In this document: positions 55,347 through 64,000 of the stretch, piece after piece
How the letters are laid out: each line of letters starts with the position of its first letter
Position numbering within the stretch: position 1 is the stretch's first letter
Source of the DNA: Sclerotiophoma versabilis
Lineage: Eukaryota > Ascomycota > Dothideomycetes > Pleosporales > Didymellaceae
DNA length: 64,000 nt
Assembly (NCBI GenBank): GCA_012274445.1
Contig: JAAROD010000058.1
Span: forward strand, 1,550,001 to 1,614,000
Direction of reading: 5' to 3'
Notes under the pieces: generated by a model
What the model saw: only the letters and a program-made list of their open reading frames with translations
Database searches by the model: none
What the model was told of the DNA's origin: nothing
Program-made: the position numbers and the translations under genes

Positions 55347-56799
55347 ATGCCTCCCCGCGACGCCAACTGGATAGATGTGCGTAGTCCCTCTGATCTCTGT
55401 GCCCCCGCCCGTGTCACCGCAGCTAACACCGTCCCCTCCAGGGCCTGCGCGGTATTGCGTCCTTCATGGTCGTGTGCGGCCATCTGTGCACCGCTCTCGT
55501 ACCCTGGCTGCACTCGCCCGCCAACGATCCCAAGACAGCGCCGCACCTGTTCCAGCTGCCCTTCTTCCGCCTCGCAGTCGGCGGCCGCAGCGCCGTCGCC
55601 GTCTTCTTCCTCGTTACTGGATACGTCAATTCGATAGGGCCCATCAGCAAGTCGCGGGCCGGCAACTACGATGCCGCCTTCACCGGCATTGCGCGCTCAG
55701 CACTTGCGCGCTCCGGCCGTCTGGTCCTGCCCACCATGGCCGCCACCTTCGTTACATGGTTCATGGCAAACACAAACGCATACCACATGACAAAGCACGT
55801 TGATTCGACCTGGATCCGCCAGGGCTGGCATAGGCAGGAGCCGACGCTGTGGGACGCCTTCAAGTCGCTGCTCAAGGTCGAGTCCGAGACATGGACAATT
55901 GGCTGGAACGAGTACGACGGCACACAGTGGACCCTGCATTTGTTCTTGGAGGGCAGCATGCTGGTCTACACCACCATGTTTGCGACAGTCATGGTCAGGC
56001 CAAAAGCCCGACTGCTGATCTACGCTGTGCTCTACCTGTACTTTTGGCAGATGGGCGAGGGTGAGCAAGAACCATGTACAGACCAAATGGAGCAACGCAG
56101 CTAACACTCACAGGCCTTGCAATTGGAGCCCTGAAGGGTCTGAATATCGTCACAGGCATGTTCGTCGCCGAGCTCCACAACCACTACAAGGACTCCGCCA
56201 CCTCTGTCCTCCCCGCGCCCATCCCTGCCTTGATGATTGTTCTTGGCATGTTCCTTGCCGGTTACCCGCAAGACAGCCCTCAGAACGCCCACTGGTCACA
56301 CGTCATGCAGAAGATCATGGAGAGCATCACAGTCGAAAAGTCCGACGTTCGTCGCTATTGGGACCACCTCGGCGCATCCATGGTACTCCTTGGTATATTC
56401 TTCTCCGCCAGGGCCCGCAAAATCCTCACGTCTCCAGTCTTTAACTTCCTTGGCCGCGTCAGTTTCCCTGTGTACCTGCTGCACAACACATTCATCAAGT
56501 CGGTCCTCACCTGGATGATCTACCTCCCGTCCGCTATGAACCCGCCACGAAACGAGAAGGGCGAGCAGCTAGATCTCCAGCGCGGGTCTACGACCCACAT
56601 TTTCATTGCTGTGGCCGTCTTTTATTACATTCTATACCGATCAGCAGCGCTATGGGTCAAGCATGTCGACCCAGTATGCGCGAACATGGTAAACGCCGCA
56701 ACCAAGTGGGCATATAGCGAGCCCCAACAACGTGAGCCTCGGCCAATCCTTGCGAACGGCAGCGCATCTCCCAAGCAGACCTCAGTACTGCCATCATGA
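55347..56799 (+). CDS. Acyltransferase-3 family membrane protein
   Basis: Three exons, 55347-55376, 55442-56060 and 56114-56799, give 444 residues. Exon 1 holds ten codons (MPPRDANWID) and joins GLRGIASFMVVCGH, the conserved first helix. About ten hydrophobic segments follow, with the family's GRSAVAVFFLVTGY, YLLHNTFIKSV and LGRVSFPVYLLHN elements. These multi-pass enzymes transfer acyl groups, often acetyl, to sugars, lipids or secondary metabolites. The catalytic residue is a His near the N-terminus (VVCGH, residue 24). The substrate cannot be inferred from this sequence. No cluster of biosynthetic genes lies next to it. Confidence 0.88.
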
Positions 56800-58525
56800 G
56801 ATCAGACACAGTGACTTGAAGATATTGACATCCATTCTTGTGCATCATCAGCGGAGCCTGGTCCTCTGCGCTTTCATCACCGCGTATCACTTTTAGTACT
56901 GTCTCATCTCCTATTGCATAACGAACGACATTTCCTAGCGAGCGAGCGAACAGCAAGCGAAGCAGATTTCCTTTGTCATACCCAAAATGTTGGAGTTGAA
57001 GAGCATCTGGATCAGCATTTGATTGGACTCATTTGCATATACCATACATGCAGTGTCTCGTGTTTGAGTATCTTGTTGTCATATTGGAAAGCCGTGTAAG
57101 ATGCACCGTGCAGATATGAGAGCTAAAGAAGAGGGAGAATAAGACAAGGGGAGGCGAACAGTAGATGATTGGAATTACAAGATATTATTGACTTGTCTTG
57201 CGGATCGGCCGCTGTGACCCATCTTCGTACCGTCACATGATCCCTCTCAAATCTACATGTTCTTTCTTTACAATAATAAACAACAACCAAGTCCAGACTC
57301 ATGAATCCATGCTCGCCCGGTTCTGCGCTGTAACTCCCAATGGACCTACGCCCCTACCAAGCATTCTCATGCGATCCCCAATTTCTCAAGCTATTGCACC
57401 CTTATCGTATCTGCCACAGGGCGACCCTTCCCCTTACGATTCACAGGGTAAGGATGACACACAACATCATCTCGTCCCTATGACATCGTTCATTGGGACT
57501 GCACGAAGTGCTGGAGGCGGCCAATACAGTTGCATGGAGAGAGGGAAATCGCTTGATCACTGAGCGAGAATGGCAGGGGTTACACGAGGGCAACGATTGC
57601 GAAGAGCGTCTGCAGCGAAGGGGGTTCTCGCAAGTCAAAACAGAGCAGCAACAGGACCAGCATGGTTCATTAGTGGAGTGTTTTCCGGTCTGGTCTTTGT
57701 TTGTGTTCAGATAGAATTTGCGGTCTCGAGATGATACAATTGTGAGCCCATCTCATGTCGAGAGCGAAAACTGAGTGAAAAGTGAGGCGTCTATTCGGGA
57801 CCACAATCTCTCATGGACTTGAGAGAACGATATTGCTTCCGATCCGTGAAAGAATCTCATCGGAAACGAATACATGTGTCAATATTAGATATGAGAGCGC
57901 TCGTGCTCGATTCGATGCAAGCCTTGTCCAATGAGTTAAGTTCTTTCCCACCCGATCTTTCGCAGGATTGCATGGCCTCTAGGGTCGACGTAGATCAGCG
58001 CGCTATTGGAAGCTATGCTGATTTCATCTCTTTTAGGTTTCCAGTCCGTATCGGACGGGTAAATCTTTTGCCGTGTATCTTGTGATTAGCACTCCGATAC
58101 CCAATCTGGCATGCAGAACTCTTCTTCCCACGAGGAGCAATGAATGACACCAGCTCTCCCGGAAAAACGAACTTTGGCCGTAAGATAAGAAGCCCATAGT
58201 CGAAAAGTCTGACGCGAATTTGCTGGGACGATGATGTGTAATCAGTGATAAAAACGCGCTCCGTCATCCCATCTTCTGATACTATCAGAGGAAGGAACGA
58301 CTGATAGAGGAGGGAGTACAGCAAAGATCCGATCGTGTGGATCGGTAGCATGGCAGTTCGAGGCCAGAGACTAAAGGTGCTCGACACAGAACCTTCAGAT
58401 ATACCGAGGGCCTTGCTAGTTAGACACTGAACCCAAGGCGCTCCAACGCTTACCCACTTGGGGCTTTGAACGGTCATCTGATGCATAGCAATCTGATCTG
58501 TCGTGTTGCCGATACGCATAATTGC
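56800..58525. other. Gap with an uncertain minus-strand frame
   Basis: On the minus strand, 58013-58519 is an open frame of 168 codons. It could be the continuation of the hypothetical gene that follows or a separate gene. A GTAAGC...CTAACTAG intron candidate within it would cause an early stop. I could not resolve it. The rest shows no signal. Confidence 0.3.
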
Positions 58526-59269
58526 TCATACTAGGACCAAAAAAACCCTTGGATCATCAAAACACGGCTGCAATAAGTCTTCGAAAGAAGTTACGAAGCG
58601 CATGCTGAAAGCCAAGTAACAGTATGACCTATTCCAGAGCAGAGCATTACGCTGGTCTAGTTTGTTCAAAGTCTGATAAGCTGGGAAGTCGGCAGCTTCG
58701 TGGGTACCGTATGGCCTCAGGTATAAAATCTTAAGAGTCTGCGTAGGTTCTCGTGTGTGTCCAAGTTGGACACTTCGCTCTTTGATGTTGCACTGATCAA
58801 CGCGGATTGAATACATTCATACCTCTCATAATACGCGCCAGGTGTGAATGGATTGGAGCATCAGAGAATCGACCTGATACGTTATGGCATCATATATATT
58901 ATATCGATTAGAGAGATCATAACCTTGCAGGCTCGAGGGAGCAGGTTGCTCATCGTCCGGGCCCAGAGTATCAAGCAAATGTAACTGTCTGGGATATCCT
59001 GGGAAAGCTGCATCGAGCCCAAGATCTGAGTAAGGTGGTCCAAAAGGCTTATCGAGTGAGAGTGAAGGCACGTCTCTGCTCAGGCTGTCAACTCGTTCAA
59101 TCTCTTTTCTCGTTTCGTATGAATGTCGTGCGACTCGAAGAGATTCAAACCACCTGTCTTCACATTAGGCGGAAGCGCCAATGAGGATGCCTCTGCACTT
59201 TTCTCTCTCGTAATTTGGTTGTAGAAGGGTGTGAGCTCCCGCGTGCTTGATAGCACAGCCTGTTGTCAT
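58526..59269 (-). CDS. Hypothetical three-exon gene
   Basis: Exons 59199-59269, 58835-59153 and 58526-58792 give 218 residues. Introns are 45 bases (GTGCAG...GACAG, CTAAT branch site) and 42 bases (GTATTA...GATCAG). Three independent open stretches join in one reading phase, which is unlikely by chance and suggests a real gene. The first exon reads MTTGCAIKHAGAHTLLQPNY, the second is rich in Leu and charged residues (WFESLRVARHSYETRKEIER), and the third has a Tyr/Leu-rich part (LWNRSYCYLAFSMRFVTSF). No domain is recognised. Whether translation ends at 58526 or continues to downstream exons is unclear. Confidence 0.4.
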
Positions 59270-59851
59270 TGTATCAACGACGATTGTTTGGTTGATCGCA
59301 CGAAGCATGATGCTAGCGCGTCATTTTGTTTGGCGCGACATAATACTCTAACGAAGGCAGACTTCATCTAAATGATCTACGTTGACAGCTTCGCCGTGAG
59401 GTGAGGGGAAGAACTTTTGGGCTTCATCCGGCCAAGTTAGAATCGACAGGCCACCACAGCGCAGAAAGCTGCAAGAAGCGTGCAGTTGGGCAACAGCAAT
59501 ACCATTGCGGTGAAGGGAAAGACAAGCACAGCTTATGTGGTGAGCAGAACGCATATGCTTTGCACCATAGCTGGGGAAATCGTAACCCTGGTTCTGCAGC
59601 CTATTGCTTCTCCCGACATTTGGACTCCTCAAATTTTCTACAGCGTAATGTCTTTATCTTAGACAGCTCATTCGCCAAGTGAAACTTGATCTCGCTGTTC
59701 TTACAAGAGTTCAACAGCCCAGGTTGTTCGGTTCGAATGTTGGTATAAAAACGCGCTAGCGCCCCCTAGTTCATCGCCAGCTTCCCGAGCACCAAAGCTT
59801 CCGGCAACACCAAAAAGATAAGTCTGGATGTAACTAAACAGTAAAAAGACG
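59270..59851. other. Gap between the hypothetical gene and the tRNA
   Basis: No coding signal is seen. The pol III terminator of the tRNA gene is an A5 run at 59843-59847 (T5 on the minus strand). Confidence 0.5.
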
Positions 59852-59959
59852 TGGACTCGCGGGGAATCGAACCCCGGACCACTCCCAGTCAGGATTTCGA
59901 TAAGCTTCAATGAAGCTGCGAGATGCTAAGGGAGTATTATACCACTAAACCACGAGCCC
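59852..59959 (-). tRNA. tRNA-Ala(AGC) with intron
   Basis: The minus strand folds as a tRNA. The acceptor stem is GGGCTCG/CGAGTCC with the G3-U70 wobble pair that identifies tRNA-Ala, and the discriminator base is A. The T arm is CGGGG-TTCGATT-CCCCG. The anticodon stem CTCCC/GGGAG encloses TTAGCAT once a 36-base intron (59888-59923) is removed after position 37. The anticodon is AGC. A T5 run follows the gene for pol III termination. Mature length without CCA is 72 bases. Confidence 0.92.
59888..59923 (-). other. Intron of tRNA-Ala(AGC)
   Basis: A 36-base insertion directly 3' to anticodon position 37, the canonical place. It contains the perfect short hairpin AGCTTC-ATT-GAAGCT. It should be removed by the tRNA splicing endonuclease. 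Confidence 0.8.
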
Positions 59960-62900
59960 GTGTTACTCCTTTTATGAGTATATTCCAAACTATAGTATAT
60001 ATATTGCAAATTGATAATGTTACGAATCGCATTCATCTCTGTGCGGGTTGAGATGATCTCGCTAATTGGGTCAATAATTGTAAAGCACAGCCGAGGTCCA
60101 GCGAGCTCTTGCACAACCTCATCCATAATGTCATTACACTTGCTACCCGTAGACAGTTGTGAACTAAAGGAGCGTGTAGAGTGATGGAGGACCAGCTAGA
60201 ATCATCACACGAAATACCAGACGATTAACCTTCTCTACTTTTGACATGATGAGCCATGGTCACAGGCACCCACCAACGGCCAACGGCATCTTTTAGGCGG
60301 CACCCCTCGGTAATTATCAACACTCAGATCGATACCTTCCACAGGTGTTGGAACGGAACATATAGACTGTTAGCGTCGCCAGGATCGTATGATGTGGAAC
60401 TTGCGTAGGATGATATATCATTCTTCCCTTTAGGAGGGTTCAGCATCGTCATTACACCTAATGTCCTATGTAGGAGCGTCGAGTCGTTCGCTGCCCACTG
60501 CGCCCGCAATTATCTTTCGTCGCCGCCTAGAACTATACGTTAACAGCGGTACCTTCTGACCCATCTGGAAGCTCTTTTCAGGCGCCCAGTCATTTACGCA
60601 GCTCAAAGGCAATACATCTCCAACGAGAACCTCCACTTGCATATAAGCCAGCAATCGCAATGTCTAACCGATCTCATCAGTTCTGTCCACGACGTCAATA
60701 ATGATACCATGATTTACTTCCAAAACGCCAGAAATCACTATAGCATAGTGTGCCAAGGTCTTGCCTTGGCTCATCCAAGTTCAGCTTTCTCTGCATGGTG
60801 AAGAGTTGGAAAGCTCCAGAGACACTTGTACAGAACTAAGTCTTCTCTTGTGCCTTAATTGCTCCCAATGACATTGTCGATGTATTCCACAGCTACGCGG
60901 ATGTGGAGCGGCTCGATCTGATAGTGAGCATGATAGAGCAGGAGGGCATCGGGTCCAAACACCTGATCGCTGAAGCTCGGTGGTCATTTGCTGTGCGGGC
61001 GGATTTCCTACCTTGTACTTTGCGAGTCCTGCTGTATTCCGACTTTCCGCCCGTGGCATCTGCATTTCTTGGCCGTAGAACGCTGGTATATATCACATGC
61101 TAGAATGTACGGCTGGGCAATGCAGACGACCTGCAGTCATATACATGATCCTTCGCTTTAAGATACTTTTGCAGAACAGCGATGATCACAGGAATGCTGG
61201 ATGTAGGTAACCTGCCGCGGCGTGAAAGACCATAATGCTCACCGATGGGGCAGGAATATTGAAAATGTTTGAGTACAGAACTTCTGATTGGACGGAACCA
61301 GCTCGGGCTGATCAGTAACAGGGGCCCTTTGCCCAAAGTTTCGGCACCGTTCTGAAACCATAGCGTCGTGGAGTACATCTTCTGGAAGACCGCCTTCAGA
61401 AAAATCTCCGAGCTTGTTTGATGTGCAAACCACCTTGGGGCGATTCAGGCCGTCTTAACCCCTTCTATCAGTGCATGCTGACGATGTGTACATGCGCATG
61501 GAGAGTTGTCCGTAATCAGGCAATACGCACCACAGCCTGGCTTGCAGCTGCTGTACTGATGCCCAAGTTAGCGAATTGAGAAGCTGTCAAACTCGGTCCT
61601 GCGGTCCAATTATGGGCTATCCTCCGGCAAATACATTGTCGCGGGCTTGATCCTGCAGCAGAAGGTCGCTTACTTCTTCTGACATGAACGTCACAGACTT
61701 GGCGCCGACTGGAGACCAGAATTTTGTTGCTCTGAAAGAAGCTCAACGGCTGTGGGTCCGGTCAAACGGGAGGACTATGCTGCGGTTACCCAGTGTGATT
61801 GCTCCCAACTTCCACCGCTCTTCTGACACAGTGGATCATAACTGGAGGAATGCCGGCACGGAGACAGTCATGTGAGCTCCTCATTCCCAGCCTTGTCCCC
61901 GTTGGTTTGCCGGATCATCCTTCACCGCAAGAAAATCGTATGCATCGGCACTTAGACTGAAAGCAAGGGATGTACCCCTGTTCGTGGGAGTGATCCAAGA
62001 GGACGGTGAGCAGAAGCTAAAGCTCCTATACTAGGACGTGAATCTCGTGTTGGATAGACATTGGTCGCGGAAAGGCCATGCAGCCGCACGTGTTAGCCGC
62101 CTTGCATATGCAGCGCTGGTGCTGGGCTGTGGACTTCGCGATAAGCTGACGACAGAGGTTGTACATGGTGAGTACACTGTTGCAAATACATTACAGTACC
62201 ACTCTGGAGTGTTGATGAGGTTGATGAGGTTACCGTCGAGGGAGCCGCTTTCCAGCGTTGTGGGAAGTTTGGCTCGGCTGCGCGGTTCGGTTGCGGATTT
62301 TGCTCCTGCAACAACACGAGAGGCGGTTCGTCACTTCGTAAAGTACAGCACAGCAATTTCTATCTGCTCTGACCACCCTCGCATTCAAGATCTTCAGAGC
62401 GCCTACAATACCATGCGTGGAAACCAATCAGATGGAGCTTTCACCGCTTCAATGACACCGTCTAGTCAGGGGAGGCCCATTGACAACAGACTGCAGGTTA
62501 CTTCCGCAGCTTGAGTCGCATCACTCTAAAGCATCACGCAGGACAGGCCTTCGTCTCGTCCGATATGCGTCATGACCATTGAGATTCACGCTAGGGCCCG
62601 CGGTAACTTCCTGACTTCTCGTCATCCTGAGGCAAAAGTTCGGTGCTGTGAAATGAAAGTGGCGCGTGTCGTTCTTTCCGAAACTCTAACAGATGTGCAC
62701 CGATTCATAAAACCAACATATGAAGTCAACACCTCGAACCCTAATTTATTCCGATTACGGTCATACCGCGCCCATGGTTGCAATGTCATTGCTTGCTGCA
62801 GAGACAGGGATGCAAGGTTAACGGCCCGGTATTCTGGATCGCCAAACCGCCTTGTAGTGGCCGCAGCTTGGCTCAAGCGCCTCTACTTCCTACAGGACAT

Positions 62901-63429
62901 CTACCTCCGCTAATGAGAGTACCATAAGCACCACGTAGCCTCCAGGATCTTTCGTAACCCCCAAGAGCTATTCGGATCTGCTGGCTGTACTTCCGGCCCT
63001 GCCACTTCGAACCTAGCTGCGCTTCGTACTCACCCCTCTGACAGCGCGCCTCGCACGTGTTATTATGCTGTCGAATCTGCAGCACTGACTGAAGGTAGGT
63101 CTGCAATACATTTTGTAATACTACTGGACCTTATGTGGAGCTCCGAAAGCGGTCGAGCATTTTTCCGCTCACTCCAGAGGCTAAAGATGCTCCCATCCCA
63201 CTCCCTCACATCGTTCACAGACCCATATCCCTTCCGTTTCAAGTAACGAGTCCCCGTCGCTTGGCTGTGTGATCCGACCCCGTTGCCATCAATCTTCTTA
63301 GTTTGTGTCCACTTGGGACCCACTAACGCTTATTTTATCTTTTTGCTCTCCTTCGACACCCTTTCGGGTCGACGTTGTCTTCATATCCTCTCCCCATTGC
63401 GTCCCATGTTCCAGGACTGAACATTGACC
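59960..63429. other. 3.5-kb gap with fragments only
   Basis: Several medium frames occur, such as 61684-61875 and 62038-62514 on the plus strand and scattered minus-strand stretches at about 60700-62000. None has an ATG, domain and consistent splicing together. The 62038 frame begins with GTG, not ATG. These may be a decayed gene. Confidence 0.35.
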
Positions 63430-64000
63430 ATGGGCAGTAAAACAGAGTTCGATACTGCCAAATCGGCCAGGCACTCCGCACATGGCATATCGGCCCAGCA
63501 GACCATCTCTCAGGACAAGAAGCCAGCTCAGCAGACAAGGAACAACAACCAAAGCATCATGGCAACGATTGCAGACGACGACGACCGTCTCCTCGTACGA
63601 ATTGGATACACTCCAGTAAGCTTCCCGATAGACTGTGTTCGGAGAGAAGCCAACCTGAAATATAGGTTTTGCAAAGACACTTCTCACGATGGTCTACCGT
63701 GTCATATGCGATCTCCATCCTTGGAGTACTTGGATCAGTGCCAGCAACATTTGGCGTCCCGATGATCTCTGGTGGGCCTGCAACATGTGTTTGGGCCTGG
63801 TTTATTGGAAGTATCATGGCATACTGTATAGCCAGTTCAGGCATGTTCGATGACCTTGACCATTGATGAGTTGACTGACAAATGTCTAGTTGCTGAGCTT
63901 GTATCAGCATATCCGACAGCTGGTGGAATGTACTACGTAACAAAGCACGTCGTGCCTCCAGAGCACGTCGCTGCATGGGCTTGGATCATTGGGTGGTGCA
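63430..64000 (+). CDS. APC-family amino-acid permease (partial, 5' end)
   Basis: The gene runs off the window. Three exons are visible: 63430-63615, 63666-63840 and 63890 onward, with no stop by 64000. The cytosolic N-terminus (about 62 residues) ends RLLVRIGYTP, then the first membrane segments begin in exon 2: VLQRHFSRWSTVSYAISI leads to FGVPMISGGPATCVWAWF and VAELVSAYPTAGGMYYVT. This is the start of the GABA/choline-type amino-acid permeases (APC superfamily, TC 2.A.3). The second intron (63841-63889) starts GCATGT, that is, AG|GC, and the join gives ASSVAELVSAYPTAGG exactly as expected. Substrate specificity cannot be told from the fragment. An in-frame Met at 63559 is a possible alternative start. 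Confidence 0.88.
63841..63889 (+). other. GC-AG intron in the permease gene
   Basis: A 49-base intron with donor CAG|GCATGT and acceptor TGTCTAG. The exon junction restores a conserved permease motif in frame, so the donor is well supported. Confidence 0.75.

Noticed and set aside
61516..61880. Minus-strand frame MTVSVPAFLQL... that looked like a pseudogene with four stops
   Set aside because: Four stops in about 120 codons is close to the number expected by chance, and no family is recognisable.
62038..62514. 158-codon plus-strand frame
   Set aside because: It starts with GTG, no upstream exon joins it in phase, and no domain is visible. It was not listed as a gene.

Overview
This window comes from the nuclear genome of a filamentous ascomycete. 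The genes are compact, with introns mostly of 42-65 bases that carry GT(A/G)-AG ends and CTAAC/CTAAT-like branch sites. The housekeeping set is eukaryotic: eL42, mL60, TRAPP Trs20, Src1/Man1, Sub1/PC4 and Reb1. Secreted proteins, a GH131 glucanase and a GPI-anchor candidate point to Pezizomycotina. Dothideomycetes (perhaps Pleosporales) is my inference from overall protein resemblance and is not proven by any one marker. No transposon, virus, rRNA or CRISPR array was recognised. About 30 protein genes and one tRNA are supported, and many needed splice reconstruction.

Layout. 0-2.5 kb: no convincing gene. 2.6-4.5 kb: a RING-like/ankyrin protein and a Sub1/PC4 coactivator whose acidic tail is cut by an in-frame stop. 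6.2-10.5 kb: a very repetitive secreted protein and a probable GPI-anchored glycoprotein. 10.5-14.7 kb: a catabolic-looking group made of an alpha/beta hydrolase, a DapA-family aldolase and a divergently transcribed D-galactonate dehydratase that shares a promoter with the aldolase. 14.9-21.5 kb: a disordered nuclear protein, mL60, Trs20 and an F-box protein. 21.8-25.4 kb: three different secreted proteins standing alone in non-coding DNA. They are a Lys/Gly-rich one, one with features of the cytidine-deaminase fold, and a 67-residue Cys-rich one. 25.7-30.7 kb: ketopantoate reductase-like protein, eL42 and Src1. 31-37 kb: minor hypotheticals, GH131, a disordered protein and a secreted protein. 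40-42 kb: a large disordered probable nuclear regulator behind a long CT-rich leader. 42-46.4 kb: empty. 46.4-56.8 kb: mitochondrial succinyl-CoA:3-ketoacid CoA-transferase, a cytochrome b561-like membrane protein, Reb1 and an acyltransferase-3 family membrane protein. 58.5-59.3 kb: a hypothetical three-exon gene. 59.85 kb: an intron-containing tRNA-Ala(AGC). 63.4 kb to the edge: the start of an APC-family amino-acid permease.

How genes may work together. The dehydratase makes a 2-keto-3-deoxy-aldonate and the neighbouring aldolase family cleaves such compounds, so the pair plausibly forms a short non-phosphorylative sugar-acid route. The secreted proteins at 21.8-25.4 kb, the GH131 enzyme and the surface glycoproteins fit a fungus that lives on or in plants. 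The rest are unrelated housekeeping genes. The strongest items for follow-up are the deaminase-like secreted protein, the galactonate pair, the Sub1 stop codon and two GC-AG introns.
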